From Rhodocyclaceae bacterium (GTDB lineage: Bacteria; Pseudomonadota; Gammaproteobacteria; Burkholderiales; Rhodocyclaceae), in the NCBI GenBank assembly GCA_020445745.1, contig JAGRGB010000028.1, positions 62,001 through 126,000 of the forward strand: DNA of 64,000 nucleotides, in the 5' to 3' direction. Under the pieces are notes generated by a model. That model made no database searches, was not told the origin of the DNA, and was given only the letters and a program-made list of their open reading frames with translations. The translations under genes and the position numbers were made by a program. Of this stretch, positions 53,983 through 64,000 are shown in pieces; position 1 is the stretch's first letter; every line of letters begins with the position of its first letter.

Positions 53983-55071
53983 ATGCTGCTGGAAGTCGCC
54001 AACTGGCTGGGTCAGGACATCAGGGCCTTCAATGTGTTCGGCTACATCACGCTGCGCACGGTGCTGGCCGCCCTGACCGCGCTGGTGATCTCCTTCATCT
54101 TCGGTCCGGCGGTGATTCGCTGGCTGGCAGCCAAGAAGATCGGGCAGGCGGTGCGCGACGACGGGCCGAAGTCGCACCTCACCAAGGCCGGCACCCCGAC
54201 GATGGGTGGCGCCCTGATCCTGATCGCGATCGCGATCACGATGCTGCTGTGGGGCGATCTCGGCAATCGATACATGTGGACGGTGCTGGTGGTGACCCTG
54301 GGCTTCGGCACGGTGGGTTGGATCGACGACTGGAAGAAGGTCGTGCACCGCGATCCGAGCGGCCTCGCCAGTCGCTGGAAATACCTGTGGACCTCGCTGA
54401 TCGCGGCCGGTGCGGCGGCCTACCTGGCGCTCACCGCATCCGAGCCGGCGCAGTTCGAGCTGATCGTCCCGTTCTTCAAATCGGTGGCCTATCCGCTCGG
54501 CGCATTCGGTTTCGTCATCCTGTCGTATTTCGTCATCAACGGTACCAGCCACTCGGTCAACCTCACCGATGGCCTCGACGGCCTGGCGATCATGCCGACG
54601 GTGATGGTCTCGGGCGCCCTCGCGGTGTTTGCCTATGTCGCCGGTCATGCCGGCTTCTCCAAGTACCTCGGGCTGCCCTACATCGCCGGTGCAGGCGAAC
54701 TGGCGGTGTTCTGTGGCGCGATGTGCGGCGCCGGGCTCGGCTTCCTGTGGTTCAACGCCTACCCGGCCGAGGTCTTCATGGGCGACGTCGGCGCTCTCGC
54801 CCTCGGCGCGGCGATGGGCACCGTCGCAGTGATCGTGCGTCAGGAAATCGTGCTGTTCATCATGGGCGGCCTGTTCGTCGCCGAGGCGCTGTCGGTGATG
54901 GTGCAGGTGATGTATTTCCGCGTTACCGGCGGCCGGCGAATCTTTCGCATGGCGCCGCTGCACCACCACTACGAACTGGGCGGCTGGAAGGAGACCCAGG
55001 TGGTGGTCCGTTTCTGGATCATCACGATCATGCTGGTGCTGTTCGGTCTGTCCACCCTGAAGCTCAGGTAA
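53983..55071 (+). CDS. mraY: phospho-MurNAc-pentapeptide translocase (lipid I synthase)
   Basis: The 362-residue protein has about ten membrane segments and the MraY signatures [11 protein letters not shown], the [10 protein letters not shown] loop with the catalytic Asp residues, [15 protein letters not shown] and [12 protein letters not shown]. It transfers phospho-MurNAc-pentapeptide to undecaprenyl phosphate. The nearest GGAG before the ATG is about 13 bases away, so initiation may be moderate. Confidence 0.96.
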   Translation: MLLEVANWLGQDIRAFNVFGYITLRTVLAALTALVISFIFGPAVIRWLAAKKIGQAVRDDGPKSHLTKAGTPTMGGALILIAIAITMLLWGDLGNRYMWTVLVVTLGFGTVGWIDDWKKVVHRDPSGLASRWKYLWTSLIAAGAAAYLALTASEPAQFELIVPFFKSVAYPLGAFGFVILSYFVINGTSHSVNLTDGLDGLAIMPTVMVSGALAVFAYVAGHAGFSKYLGLPYIAGAGELAVFCGAMCGAGLGFLWFNAYPAEVFMGDVGALALGAAMGTVAVIVRQEIVLFIMGGLFVAEALSVMVQVMYFRVTGGRRIFRMAPLHHHYELGGWKETQVVVRFWIITIMLVLFGLSTLKLR

Positions 55072-55074
55072 GCG

Positions 55075-56472
55075 ATGAAAGGACGCTGGCAAGACAAGTC
55101 GGTTCTGGTGCTCGGGCTCGGTGAATCCGGCCTGGCGATGGCGCGCTGGCTGGCACGCTGCGGCGCTCGCCTGACCATCGCCGACAGTCGCCCGACGCCG
55201 CCCGGCGCCCAGGCCCTGCAGCGGGAACAGCCCACCGTCCACACCACCTTCGGACCGTTCGCGCCGAGCCTGCTCGACGGCATCGCATCCCTGGCAATCA
55301 GTCCTGGTCTGGATCCGCGCATGCCGCTGGTGGTCGAGGCACGCAGCCGTGGCATCGAGGTCACCGGCGAAATGTCGCTGCTGGCCCAGGCCCTCGACGA
55401 TCTCGGCGTGCGCGGTGGCACGCAAATCATCGCGATCACCGGCACCAATGGCAAGACCACGACCACTGCGCTGGCCGGCGAGATGTGCCGCGCGGCCGGA
55501 CGCCGAACCACCGTTGCCGGCAACATCGGGCCGACCGCCCTCGACGCGCTGGGCACGGCACTGGACGGGGGGAGCGCCTTGCCCGAGGTGTGGGTGCTCG
55601 AACTGTCGAGCTTCCAGATCGAGACCATGCAATGCCTCGCTGCCGACGCGGCGGTGGTCCTCAATGTCAGCGACGATCACCTCGACCGCTACAGCGACCT
55701 GGGCGCGTATGCCGCGACCAAGTCGCGGATCTTCGACGGATCGGGCGTCATGGTGCTGAATCGGGAGGACCGACGCGTCATGGCGATGCGACGCGCCGGA
55801 CGCGAAACCGTGACCTTCGGTTGCGACTGCCCGGCCCACGGCGACTACGGGCTCGACGGCGAAGGCGACGACCTGTCCCTGGTGCTGCCGGGACATCCGC
55901 GGGTCGCGGCCGCCCGGCTGTCCCTGGCGGGTACCCACAATCTCGCCAACGCGCTCGCGGCGCTGGCCCTGTGTCGCGCCATCGGACTGCCGTGGGAACC
56001 TCTGATCGACGCCCTGTGCCGCTTCGAAGGCCTGCCCCATCGCGTTCAGCCGGTGGCCCGCCGCGACGACGGGGTGGTTTTCTACGACGATTCCAAGGGC
56101 ACCAACGTCGGCGCCACGCTGGCGGCGATCGCGGGCCTGCGGCGGCCGGTGGTGCTGATCGCCGGCGGTGACGGCAAGGGTCAGGATTTCGCGCCGCTGG
56201 CGCCGGCGCTCGGCCGGCATGGCCGGGCCGTGGTGCTGATCGGGCGGGACGCGCCGCTGATCGAACGCGTCCTCGGCGCTTGCGGCGTGCCGCTCGAGCG
56301 CTGCGCCAGCCTGGAGGCTGCGGTCGGCCGCGCCGACGCGCTCGCCCAGGCCGGCGACGCAGTGCTGTTGTCGCCCGCCTGCGCGAGCCTCGACATGTTC
56401 CGCAACTATGCGCACCGGGCAGAAGTGTTCGTCGCAGCGGTACGTGCCCTCGACCGGGTGAGCGCCCCATGA
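55075..56472 (+). CDS. murD: UDP-MurNAc-L-alanine:D-glutamate ligase
   Basis: The 465-residue ligase has [17 protein letters not shown] at the N-terminus, [13 protein letters not shown] as ATP loop, [10 protein letters not shown] and [12 protein letters not shown], the MurD pattern. It adds D-glutamate. It starts 3 bases after mraY, with AGGTAAG upstream, and ends in an ATGA overlap with ftsW. Confidence 0.95.
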   Translation: MKGRWQDKSVLVLGLGESGLAMARWLARCGARLTIADSRPTPPGAQALQREQPTVHTTFGPFAPSLLDGIASLAISPGLDPRMPLVVEARSRGIEVTGEMSLLAQALDDLGVRGGTQIIAITGTNGKTTTTALAGEMCRAAGRRTTVAGNIGPTALDALGTALDGGSALPEVWVLELSSFQIETMQCLAADAAVVLNVSDDHLDRYSDLGAYAATKSRIFDGSGVMVLNREDRRVMAMRRAGRETVTFGCDCPAHGDYGLDGEGDDLSLVLPGHPRVAAARLSLAGTHNLANALAALALCRAIGLPWEPLIDALCRFEGLPHRVQPVARRDDGVVFYDDSKGTNVGATLAAIAGLRRPVVLIAGGDGKGQDFAPLAPALGRHGRAVVLIGRDAPLIERVLGACGVPLERCASLEAAVGRADALAQAGDAVLLSPACASLDMFRNYAHRAEVFVAAVRALDRVSAP

Positions 56473-57698
56473 AGCTCGCGCTCCCCCTCCCGCTCGGCCG
56501 CTCTGCAGGCGAAACCAGCAGCATCGCCACGTCGCGCGCGGTCGGACGGCTGACGCGGCCCGGAAAGCCGCCGGCGGAACTCGACATGGTGTTGATCTGG
56601 TCGGCGATGGCCCTGCTGCTACTGGGTCTGGTGATGGTCTATTCGTCGTCGATCGCGACCGCCGAGGGCAGCGACTTCACCGGCCACCGTTCGAGCTATT
56701 TCCTGGTCCGCCATTCGACCTTCCTGATGATCGGCGTGGTCGCCGGCACCCTGGCCTTCCAGCTGCCGGTACGGGTCTGGCAGCAGTGTGCGCCGTGGCT
56801 TTTCGGCATCGGCGTGCTGTTGCTGGTGGCGGTGCTGGTGCCGAACCTCGGGCGCGAGGTCAACGGCGCCCGCCGCTGGCTGCCGCTAGGGCCGCTCAAC
56901 CTGCAGCCGTCGGAGCTGATGAAGCTGTTCGTCGCCCTCTATGCCGCCGACTACACGGTGCGCAAGCTGCCCTACATGTCGAGCCTGCGCCGCGCCTTCC
57001 TGCCGATGGCGGCGGTGATCCTGTTCGTCGGCGCGCTGCTGCTGCGCGAGCCGGATTTCGGCGCCTTCGTCGTGATCACCGCGATCGCCTTCGGCATCCT
57101 GTTCCTCGGCGGCATCAACGTGCGCATCTTCGTGCTGCTGCTGGTCGTGGCGGTGATCGGCTTCATGTTGCTGATCTGGTGGTCGCCGTACCGGCGCGAC
57201 CGCATCCTCGGCTTCATGGACCCGTGGCGCGATCCGTACGGCAACGGCTATCAGCTCTCCCACGCGCTGATCGCCTTCGGCCGCGGCGAATGGATCGGCG
57301 TCGGCCTCGGTGCCAGCATCGAGAAGCTGTTCTACCTGCCGGAGGCCCATACCGATTTCCTGTTGGCGGTGATCGCCGAGGAACTGGGCTTCGTCGGTGT
57401 CCTGACGGTGGTCGTGCTGTTCGCGCTGGTGGTGCAGCGCGCCTTCGCGATCGGCCGCCAGGCGATCACGCTGGAGCGCTTCTTCGCCGGCCTGGTGGCG
57501 CAGGGCATCGGCCTGTGGTTCGGCGTGCAGTCCTTCATCAACATGGGGGTCAACACCGGCCTGCTGCCGACCAAGGGGCTGACCCTGCCGCTGATGAGCT
57601 TCGGCGGTTCCGGGATCCTCGCCAATTGCGTGGCACTCGCGGTGCTGCTGCGCATCGACTGGGAAAACCGCCAAATCATGCGCAGGGGTGGTGCATGA
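56469..57698 (+). CDS. ftsW: septal peptidoglycan polymerase FtsW
   Basis: The 409-residue SEDS protein has about ten membrane segments. Key motifs are [49 protein letters not shown] and [24 protein letters not shown]. It polymerises septal glycan with FtsI. The N-terminus carries a cytoplasmic stretch of about 40 residues before the first segment. The stop opens a 28-codon mini-ORF. Confidence 0.95.
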   Translation: MKLALPLPLGRSAGETSSIATSRAVGRLTRPGKPPAELDMVLIWSAMALLLLGLVMVYSSSIATAEGSDFTGHRSSYFLVRHSTFLMIGVVAGTLAFQLPVRVWQQCAPWLFGIGVLLLVAVLVPNLGREVNGARRWLPLGPLNLQPSELMKLFVALYAADYTVRKLPYMSSLRRAFLPMAAVILFVGALLLREPDFGAFVVITAIAFGILFLGGINVRIFVLLLVVAVIGFMLLIWWSPYRRDRILGFMDPWRDPYGNGYQLSHALIAFGRGEWIGVGLGASIEKLFYLPEAHTDFLLAVIAEELGFVGVLTVVVLFALVVQRAFAIGRQAITLERFFAGLVAQGIGLWFGVQSFINMGVNTGLLPTKGLTLPLMSFGGSGILANCVALAVLLRIDWENRQIMRRGGA

Positions 57699-57781
57699 CG
57701 CGGCGCTTCGGGCGAAGCGGCGCGCCGCGGCCGGGCTCGTTCGCGAGCGACGGCAGGCGAGTCGTGCGGGGGCAGCCATGA
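57695..57781 (+). CDS. 28-codon relay mini-ORF between ftsW and murG
   Basis: ATG at 57695 overlaps the ftsW stop (ATGA). The frame begins [14 protein letters not shown], runs 28 codons, and its TGA overlaps the murG ATG (ATGA at 57778-57781). The arrangement copies that at rsmH/ftsL. The Arg-rich peptide resembles no protein; a translational relay role is proposed. Confidence 0.45.
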   Translation: MTRRFGRSGAPRPGSFASDGRRVVRGQP

Positions 57782-58848
57782 AGAAGCTGCTGGTCATGGC
57801 GGGCGGTACCGGCGGCCACATCTACCCCGGCCTTGCGGTTGCCGAGGTACTCGGTGCGCGGGGCTGGCAGATTGCCTGGATGGGCAATCCGGACGGCATG
57901 GAAGCGGGCCTGGTGTCGCCGCGCGGCTACGACATGGCGTGGATCCGCTTCGCGGCGCTGCGCGGCAAGGGCCTGTTGCGCAAGTTGCTGCTTCCGGTGA
58001 ATCTGCTGCGCGGCTTCTGGCAGGCGCTCGGCCACATCCGTCGCCTGCAGCCGGACGTCGTGCTCGGCATGGGCGGCTATGTCAGCTTTCCGGGCGGCAT
58101 GATGGCGGCGGCGCTTGGCCGGCCGCTGGTGCTGCACGAGCAGAACTCGGTAGCCGGCCTCGCCAACCGCGTCCTCGCCGGCGTCGCCGACGAAGTCCTC
58201 AGCGGTTTCCCGGATGTCTTGCCGAAGGCTCGCTGGGTAGGCAATCCGGTGCGCCGCGAGATCGCCGAGCTGGCCCCTCCGGGCGAGCGCTACGCCGGGC
58301 GCAGCGGCCCGCTGCGTCTGCTCGTCGTCGGCGGCAGCCTGGGCGCCAAGGTGCTCAACGACGTGCTGCCGGCCGCCCTCGCGCTGATGCCGGAGACACG
58401 CCGTCCGCGAGTCGTACACCAGGCCGGTCGCCGGCAGATCGATGCGCTCGAGGAGAACTACGCCGCGGCCGGGGTCAGGGGCGAACTGCTGCCGTTCATC
58501 GAAGACATGGCCGCGCGCTACGCCGAGGCGGACCTCGTGCTGTGCCGCGCCGGTGCACTGACCGTCGCCGAACTGGCCGCCGCCGGCGTCGCCAGCATCC
58601 TGGTGCCGCTGCCCCACGCGGTGGATGACCACCAGACCGGCAACGCGCGCTTCCTGGCCGATCGCGGGGCGGCGTTGCTGTTGGCCCAGGGCGAGCTCGG
58701 TGCGGCGCAGCTTGCCGCGCTGCTCGACCGTCTCGACCGTCCCCAACTGCAGGTGATGGCCGAAAAGGCCAGGGCGCTGGCCAGGGCCGACGCGGCCGAA
58801 GCCGTCGCCGCCGCCTGTGAGGCGCATGCAAGGAGCCAGGCGAAATGA
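57778..58848 (+). CDS. murG: UDP-GlcNAc transferase for lipid II
   Basis: The 356-residue GT28 enzyme starts [18 protein letters not shown], with [35 protein letters not shown] and the C-domain [18 protein letters not shown]. It adds GlcNAc to lipid I. The ATG at 57778 gives the family-typical start; an in-frame GTG 30 codons earlier would add an atypical Arg-rich extension. Confidence 0.95.
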   Translation: MKKLLVMAGGTGGHIYPGLAVAEVLGARGWQIAWMGNPDGMEAGLVSPRGYDMAWIRFAALRGKGLLRKLLLPVNLLRGFWQALGHIRRLQPDVVLGMGGYVSFPGGMMAAALGRPLVLHEQNSVAGLANRVLAGVADEVLSGFPDVLPKARWVGNPVRREIAELAPPGERYAGRSGPLRLLVVGGSLGAKVLNDVLPAALALMPETRRPRVVHQAGRRQIDALEENYAAAGVRGELLPFIEDMAARYAEADLVLCRAGALTVAELAAAGVASILVPLPHAVDDHQTGNARFLADRGAALLLAQGELGAAQLAALLDRLDRPQLQVMAEKARALARADAAEAVAAACEAHARSQAK

Positions 58849-60239
58849 AACACAAGGTCAAGCACATCCACTTCGTCGGCATCGGTGGCGCCGGCATGAG
58901 CGGCATCGCCGAAGTGCTGGTGAACCTCGGATACATGGTCAGTGGTTCGGACCTCGGCAGCAATGCGGCGACCCGGCGGCTGACGGCGATGGGGGCGCGG
59001 GTGGTCAGCGGCCATGCCGCCGAGAACGTCGCCGGTGCCGACGCGATCGTGACCTCGACCGCGGTGCGCGGCGACAACCCCGAGGTGGTGGCGGCGCGCG
59101 CGGCCCACGTGCCGGTGGTACCGAGGGCGCAGATGCTGGCCGAACTGATGCGACTCAAGCAGGGCATCGCGATCGCCGGTACCCACGGCAAGACCACCAC
59201 CACCTCGCTGGTCGCCAGCATCCTGGCCGAGGGCGGCATGGATCCCACCTTCGTGATCGGCGGCCGGCTCAATGCCGCCGGTGCCAATGCGCGGCTCGGC
59301 AAGGGCGACTTCCTGGTCGCCGAGGCCGACGAGTCGGATGCCTCCTTCCTGCTGATCAATCCGGTGATCTCGGTGGTCACCAACATCGACGCCGATCACA
59401 TGGAGACCTATGGCCACGACTTTGCGCGGCTCAAGCAGGCCTTCGTCGACTTCCTGCAACACCTGCCGTTCTACGGCGTCGCGGTGCTGTGCGAGGACGA
59501 CCCCCACGTGCGCTCGATCATGCCGCTGGTGTCGAAGCAGATCGTGCGCTATGGCATCTCGCCGAGCGCGGCGGTGCGCGCCGAGAACGTCCGCGCGGAG
59601 GCTGACCGCATGCGCTTCGACGTGGTGCGGGAGAACGGCAGCATCTCGCGTTTCCCGGCGGTGTTGAACCTGCCGGGCGTCCATAACGTCCGCAACGCGC
59701 TGGCGGCGGTCGCGGTGGCGACCGAGGTCGGCGTGCCGGACGAGGCGATCGCCAAGGCACTGGACGAGTTTCACGGTGTCGGCCGGCGCTTCCAGCGCTA
59801 CGGCGAGGTGCCGCTACCGGGGGGTGGCGGTTTCACGCTGATCGACGACTACGGCCACCACCCGGCCGAGATGGCGGCGACCCTGGAGGCCGCCCGCGGC
59901 GCCTTTCCCGGGCGCCGGCTGGTGCTGGCCTTCCAGCCCCACCGCTACACCCGCACGCGCGACTGCTTCGAAGACCTGGTGCATGTCCTGGAGGCCGCCG
60001 ATCTGGTCCTGCTGACCGAAGTCTATGCCGCCGGCGAGGCGCCGATCGTGGCTGCCGACAGCCGCTCGCTGGCGCGCGCGATCCGGGTCGCCGGCAAGGT
60101 CGAGCCGATCTTCGTGGAGGACGTCGCGCAGATGCCGCAGGCGGTCATCGACAGCGCCCGCGACGGTGACGTCGTGATCACCATGGGCGCCGGTTCGATC
60201 GGTTCGGTGCCGGGCCGGCTGGCGAACCGGGAGGACTGA
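58845..60239 (+). CDS. murC: UDP-MurNAc:L-alanine ligase
   Basis: The 464-residue ligase has [55 protein letters not shown] and [10 protein letters not shown], the MurC pattern. It adds L-alanine to UDP-MurNAc. Both ends overlap neighbours (ATGA with murG, TGATG with ddlB). Confidence 0.96.
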   Translation: MKHKVKHIHFVGIGGAGMSGIAEVLVNLGYMVSGSDLGSNAATRRLTAMGARVVSGHAAENVAGADAIVTSTAVRGDNPEVVAARAAHVPVVPRAQMLAELMRLKQGIAIAGTHGKTTTTSLVASILAEGGMDPTFVIGGRLNAAGANARLGKGDFLVAEADESDASFLLINPVISVVTNIDADHMETYGHDFARLKQAFVDFLQHLPFYGVAVLCEDDPHVRSIMPLVSKQIVRYGISPSAAVRAENVRAEADRMRFDVVRENGSISRFPAVLNLPGVHNVRNALAAVAVATEVGVPDEAIAKALDEFHGVGRRFQRYGEVPLPGGGGFTLIDDYGHHPAEMAATLEAARGAFPGRRLVLAFQPHRYTRTRDCFEDLVHVLEAADLVLLTEVYAAGEAPIVAADSRSLARAIRVAGKVEPIFVEDVAQMPQAVIDSARDGDVVITMGAGSIGSVPGRLANRED

Positions 60240-61159
60240 TGGCGATGTCACGGCGGTTCGGCAGGGTGGCGGTTCTGTTCGGCGGCTCGTCGGCCGAGCG
60301 CGATGTCTCGCTGATGTCCGGGCGGGCGGTGCTCGAGGCGCTGCTCGCCGAGGGCGTGGACGCCCACGCCTTCGATCCGGCCGAGCGCGAACTGTACGAA
60401 CTGAAGCGCGACGGCTTCGAGCGGGCCTTCGTGATCCTGCACGGTCGGGGCGGCGAAGACGGCACGGTGCAGGGGGCGCTGGAACTGATGGGCATTCCCT
60501 ACACCGGCAGCGGTGTCATGGCGTCGGCGCTGTCGATGGACAAATGGCGTACCAAGATGGTGTGGCAATCGGTCGGCCTGCCGACGCCGCGCTACGCGAT
60601 CCTCGAAGAGACCACCGACTGGGATGCCGTGGTTGCCGAACTGGGGCTGCCGATCTTCGTCAAGCCGGTGCATGAAGGCAGCAGCATGGGCGCCACCAAG
60701 GTGACCCGGGCCGAGGATCTGGCGGCGGCCTGGGAACTCGCGGCACGCTTCGACCGGCTGGTGCTGGCCGAAGAGTTCGTCACGGGCGAGGAGCTGACCG
60801 GGCCCTTTCTCGCCGACCAGGCCCTACCGCTGGTGCGCATCGTCGCGCCCGGCGGCAACTACGACTACCAGAACAAGTACTTCACCGACGACACCCGGTA
60901 CTACTGCCCGGCCGGTCTGCCCGAGGACCTGGAGCGCCGCATGCGCGAGGCGGTGCTGCAATCGGCACGGGTGCTCGGCTGTCGTGGCTGGGGGCGCGCG
61001 GATCTGATCATGAAGGCGGACGGCAGCTTCACGCTGCTGGAGATGAACACGGCCCCCGGCATGACCAGCCACTCGCTGGTGCCGATGTCGGCGCGCGCCG
61101 CCGGACTGGAATTCGGTGCCCTGTGCCTGCGCATTCTCGAGGAGGCCCGCGTTGGCTGA
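60239..61159 (+). CDS. ddlB: D-alanine:D-alanine ligase B
   Basis: The 306-residue ATP-grasp ligase has VLFGGSSAERDVSLMSG, LHGRGGEDGTVQGALE, KPVHEGSSMGATKV and EMNTAPGMTSHSLVP. It supplies D-Ala-D-Ala for MurF. It overlaps murC by one base, and its end overlaps ftsQ by 8 bases. Confidence 0.95.
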   Translation: MAMSRRFGRVAVLFGGSSAERDVSLMSGRAVLEALLAEGVDAHAFDPAERELYELKRDGFERAFVILHGRGGEDGTVQGALELMGIPYTGSGVMASALSMDKWRTKMVWQSVGLPTPRYAILEETTDWDAVVAELGLPIFVKPVHEGSSMGATKVTRAEDLAAAWELAARFDRLVLAEEFVTGEELTGPFLADQALPLVRIVAPGGNYDYQNKYFTDDTRYYCPAGLPEDLERRMREAVLQSARVLGCRGWGRADLIMKADGSFTLLEMNTAPGMTSHSLVPMSARAAGLEFGALCLRILEEARVG

Positions 61160-61982
61160 CGCGCGTCGCCGGCGAGCGCCCGGCACCACTTCCCGCAAAC
61201 CGGCGCGCGACGCCCGCGGAGATCGCAGCGGCTTGTGGCACAACCCGGCGATGCTCAACCTGATCGCCGACATCTGCCTGCTGTTCGGATCTACCGCGCT
61301 GGCCTACGCCGCCTTCTCGTGGTTCCTCCGGCAGCCGCTGTTTCCGCTCGACGAGGTGGTGCTGGTGACGCCCCCGGCCCAGGTCACCGAGGCGCAACTC
61401 GAGTACGCCGCCCTGAGCGCCGTCGACGGTGGCTTCTTCACGGTGGATCTCGACCGTGTCCGGGAAACCTTCGAGAAGCTGCCGTGGGTGCGCCGCGCGG
61501 AAGTGCGCCGACGCTGGCCGGCCAGCCTCGAACTGCGCCTCGAGGAGCATGTCGCGGTGGCCTACTGGAGCCCGGCCGGCAGCGGCGAGACGCGGCTGGT
61601 CAATCGCCAGGGCGAGGTCTTCGTCGCCGCCAGCGACGCGACCATGCCGAAGCTGTCCGGGCCGGAAGGTTCGGCGGCCTACGTGCTGAACCGCTTCGGC
61701 GCATTGGTCGAGGCGGTGGCACCGCTCGGCGATCCGCTCACCGACGTCAGCTTGTCGGCGCGCGAGGCGTGGCAACTGAAGCTCGCCGGGGGGCTCGTCA
61801 TCGAGCTCGGCAGGGACCAGGAGTCGGCGCCCAGCGACCGCCGGCTGCGGGATTTTGTGGCCACCTTCCCCGGCGTCCGGGAGAGGGCGGGAGTCGAAGT
61901 GGCGGTGGCCGACCTGCGCTACCCCAGTGGATATGCGCTGCGCGATGCGCAGCAGGAGAAGCCCGCAGAGGGCAGCAAATGA
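61152..61982 (+). CDS. ftsQ: cell division protein FtsQ
   Basis: The 276-residue protein has an Arg-rich cytoplasmic tail, one membrane segment (about residues 37-58) and a POTRA-containing periplasmic domain with VDGGFFTVDLDRVRETFEKLPWVRRAEVRRRWP. It links FtsL/FtsB with the divisome. The start is TTG at 61152, chosen because AGGAGG lies 6 bases before it and it overlaps ddlB; there is no ATG until residue 36, inside the membrane anchor. Confidence 0.9.
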   Translation: MADARRRRAPGTTSRKPARDARGDRSGLWHNPAMLNLIADICLLFGSTALAYAAFSWFLRQPLFPLDEVVLVTPPAQVTEAQLEYAALSAVDGGFFTVDLDRVRETFEKLPWVRRAEVRRRWPASLELRLEEHVAVAYWSPAGSGETRLVNRQGEVFVAASDATMPKLSGPEGSAAYVLNRFGALVEAVAPLGDPLTDVSLSAREAWQLKLAGGLVIELGRDQESAPSDRRLRDFVATFPGVRERAGVEVAVADLRYPSGYALRDAQQEKPAEGSK

Positions 61983-63208
61983 GCAAGGAACAGAAGGATC
62001 TGATCGTCGGACTCGACATCGGCACGTCGAAGATCACCTGCATGGTGGCGGAATCGCTGCCGGACGGCAGTCTCGACGTGGTTGGCCTCGGAACCCAGGG
62101 GACCAACGGCCTGAAGCGGGGCGTGGTGGTCAATATCGAGGCCACCGTGGAAGCCATTTCACGGGTCGTGCAGGAAGTCGAGCTGATGGCCAACTGCAAG
62201 ATCCGCGACGTGTTCACCGGCATCGCCGGCAGTCACATCCGCAGCTTCAACTCCAACGGAATGGTCGCGATCAAGGACCGCGAGGTGACGCCGATCGATG
62301 TCGAGCGGGTGATCGAGGTGGCCCGGGCGATGCCGATCCCGGCCGACCAGCAGATCCTGCACATCCTGACCCAGGAATTCATCATCGACGGCCAGGACGG
62401 CGTGCGCGAGCCGATCGGCATGAGCGGGGTCAAGCTCGAGACCAAGGTGCACATCGTCACCGGCGCGGTGTCGGCGGCCCAGAACGTGGTCAAGTGCGTG
62501 CGCCGCTGCGGCCTGGAGGTCGTCGATCTGATCCTGCAGCCGCTGGCGTCGAGTTACGCGACGCTGTCCGACGACGAGAAGGAGCTCGGCGTCTGCCTGG
62601 TGGACATCGGCGCCGGCACCACCGACATCGCCGTGTTCACCCGCGGTGCGATTCGCCATACCGCCGTGCTGCCGGTGGCCGGTGATCAGATCACCAACGA
62701 CATCGCGATGGCGCTGCGCACACCGACTGCCGAGGCGGAGGAGATCAAGATCCACCACGGCGTCGCGATGCACACCCTGGCCGACCCGGAGGACATGATC
62801 GAGGTGCCGGGCGTCGGTGACCGGCCGTCGCGAAAGCTGTCGCGCCAGGCTCTGGCCGACGTCATCGAGCCGCGGGTCTCGGAAATCTACGAGCTGGTCC
62901 AGGCCGAGCTGCGCCGCAGCGGCTACGAGGAATTGTTGTCGTCGGGAATCGTGCTGACCGGTGGCTCGGCCGACATGGCAGGCATGGTGGAACTCGGTGA
63001 GGAGGTGTTCCACATGCCGGTGCGGATCGGCGTGCCGCACTACGCAGGCGGATTGGCGGACGTGGTGTGCCAGGCCCGTTATGCCGCGGCGATGGGCCTG
63101 GTGCTGGAGGGCGTGGTCCAGCGGCGGCGGGGATTCCAGGCGAGGGAGACGAGGAACGTGCGCGACCTGTTCTCGCGCCTGAAGGGATGGTTCGAGAAGA
63201 ACTTTTGA
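61979..63208 (+). CDS. ftsA: cell division protein FtsA
   Basis: The 409-residue actin-like ATPase has LIVGLDIGTSKITCMV, the 1C domain with FTGIAGSHI, VDIGAGTTDIAVF as phosphate loop and GIVLTGGSADMAGM. The C-terminal FSRLKGWFEKNF is an amphipathic membrane-targeting helix. It tethers FtsZ to the membrane. The ATG overlaps the ftsQ stop as ATGA. Confidence 0.96.
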   Translation: MSKEQKDLIVGLDIGTSKITCMVAESLPDGSLDVVGLGTQGTNGLKRGVVVNIEATVEAISRVVQEVELMANCKIRDVFTGIAGSHIRSFNSNGMVAIKDREVTPIDVERVIEVARAMPIPADQQILHILTQEFIIDGQDGVREPIGMSGVKLETKVHIVTGAVSAAQNVVKCVRRCGLEVVDLILQPLASSYATLSDDEKELGVCLVDIGAGTTDIAVFTRGAIRHTAVLPVAGDQITNDIAMALRTPTAEAEEIKIHHGVAMHTLADPEDMIEVPGVGDRPSRKLSRQALADVIEPRVSEIYELVQAELRRSGYEELLSSGIVLTGGSADMAGMVELGEEVFHMPVRIGVPHYAGGLADVVCQARYAAAMGLVLEGVVQRRRGFQARETRNVRDLFSRLKGWFEKNF

Positions 63209-63259
63209 TCAGGGGTCGGCCCGGGGTCGATCCAATTTGAATGAACGTCTGTCGGAATC

Positions 63260-63300
63260 GGTTATTTAGTTGTAGTATTTTTTAGAACTACTAAATAGCC
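63260..63300. repeat. AT-rich interrupted palindrome between ftsA and ftsZ
   Basis: GGTTATTTA (63260-63268) pairs with TAAATAGCC (63292-63300) with one G-U pair, and GTAGT (63272-63276) pairs with ACTAC (63287-63291). The left side has a 3-base bulge and the loop is ATTTTTTAGA. The stretch is far more AT-rich than the rest of the window. It lies about 57 bases before ftsZ and could hold an ftsZ promoter, a protein-binding dyad or an mRNA hairpin; no U-run follows to make it a terminator. Confidence 0.55.
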
Positions 63301-63356
63301 GGCGTCTGCGGGCGGTCCAACCAGCAGCAAGGTAGTTTCTGAAGGAGGCGAATCAA

Positions 63357-64000
63357 ATGTTTGAAATCGTTGAGAAGGTCGAAACCGGGACGATCATCAA
63401 GGTGGTTGGCGTGGGCGGCGCCGGCGGCAACGCTGTCGATCACATGATCCGCGAGGGTGTCCAGGGCGTCGATTTCATCTGCGCCAACACCGACGCCCAG
63501 GCACTGTTGCGCAGCATGGCCCCGGTCAAGGTCCAGCTCGGCACCAGCGGGCTCGGCGCCGGCTCCAAGCCGGAGGCGGGGCGGGCCGCGGCGCAGGAGT
63601 CGCGGGACGAGATCGCCGCGGCACTCGACGGCGCGCACATGTGCTTCATCACGGCCGGCATGGGCGGTGGGACCGGCACCGGCGCGGCGCCGGTGGTCGC
63701 CGAGATCGCCAAGGAACTCGGCATCCTGACGGTGGCGGTGGTCACCAAACCGTTCGATTTCGAGAACCGACTGCGGGTCGCCGAGAGCGGCGTCGAGGAA
63801 CTGGCCAAGCAGGTCGACTCGCTGATCGTCGTGCTCAACGACAAGTTGCTCGAGGTGTTCGGCGATGACGCCGGCTTCGAGGACTGCTTCCGATCCGCCG
63901 ACAACGTGCTCCGCAGCGCGGTCGGCGGCATCGCCGAGATCATCAACGTGCCGGGCCTGGTCAATGTCGATTTCCAGGACGTGCGCACCGCGATGGCGGA
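63357..64000 (+). CDS. ftsZ: cell division GTPase FtsZ (partial)
   Basis: The first 214 codons are present and the gene runs off the right edge. The product has VVGVGGAGGNAVDHM, ANTDAQAL and the tubulin signature GGGTGTGAAPVVAE, followed by TKPFDFENRLRVAESGVEEL and the NVDFQDV segment. It polymerises into the division ring. The ATG at 63357 has AAGGAGG 9 bases upstream. The gene is separated from ftsA by 148 bases, the largest gap in the dcw cluster. Confidence 0.96.
   Translation, partial: MFEIVEKVETGTIIKVVGVGGAGGNAVDHMIREGVQGVDFICANTDAQALLRSMAPVKVQLGTSGLGAGSKPEAGRAAAQESRDEIAAALDGAHMCFITAGMGGGTGTGAAPVVAEIAKELGILTVAVVTKPFDFENRLRVAESGVEELAKQVDSLIVVLNDKLLEVFGDDAGFEDCFRSADNVLRSAVGGIAEIINVPGLVNVDFQDVRTAMA

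Noticed and set aside
57688..57777. A 30-codon N-terminal extension of murG starting at GTG 57688
   Set aside because: MurG proteins begin directly at the MKK-type strand before the GGTGGH loop; the extension is Arg-rich and overlaps ftsW.

Overview
The window looks like chromosomal DNA from a high-GC betaproteobacterium, most plausibly a Rhodocyclales-type organism. The order assignment is inference. The class assignment rests on gene order: tlpA-aroQ-accB-accC-prmA-DUF3426, yraN-diaA-dolP opposite rsmI with no lpoA between them, and rnpB directly upstream of a complete mraZ-to-ftsZ division and cell-wall (dcw) cluster. There are no tRNAs, rRNA operons, insertion sequences, prophage genes or CRISPR arrays. 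The code is dense, with many ATGA or GTGA stop/start overlaps.

Bases 1-12556 (minus strand) form one tightly overlapping polysaccharide operon that runs off the left edge. It encodes two GT28-like and two GT4 glycosyltransferases, a heparinase II/III-type protein, two successive phosphotransferase-fold (APH-like) kinases, a fused ABC exporter, a NodB-like deacetylase and the start of an exported protein. A good sigma-54 promoter lies in front of it. The divergent gene (13047-14432) encodes an NtrC-type activator whose Walker B Asp-Glu is replaced by Tyr-Lys. The operon and the regulator gene each carry the same short palindrome at their predicted transcription start.

Bases 14497-20719 hold a MORN-repeat/C13 (legumain-like) peptidase, a TPR-glycosyltransferase-methyltransferase fusion and a PP2C-phosphatase/protein-kinase fusion. 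The fusion kinase is the last gene of a nitrate-assimilation cluster (nasA, nirB, a 30-codon micro-ORF, nirD, nitrate transporter, kinase; 28329 down to 18998). nasA and nirB each have a sigma-54 promoter with an NtrC-like site upstream.

Bases 28590-46619 are housekeeping and small accessory genes: a diguanylate cyclase, a CBS protein, a SixA-like phosphatase, a PfkB sugar/nucleoside kinase, a glycine-zipper lipoprotein, the acetyl-CoA carboxylase biotin genes with prmA and aroQ, a thioredoxin-like protein, mpl, the dolP-diaA-yraN set, rsmI, pyrC and two conserved hypotheticals.

Bases 46775-64000 hold RNase P RNA with an enlarged specificity domain, then mraZ, rsmH, ftsL, ftsI, murE, murF, mraY, murD, ftsW, murG, murC, ddlB, ftsQ, ftsA and the start of ftsZ. 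At four gene junctions (pyrC/lipoprotein, lipoprotein/DUF3025, rsmH/ftsL, ftsW/murG) the gap is filled exactly by a tiny ORF of 6, 12, 38 or 28 codons that overlaps the gene before and the gene after by ATGA or GTGA. This repeated design is one of the more unusual things in the window.
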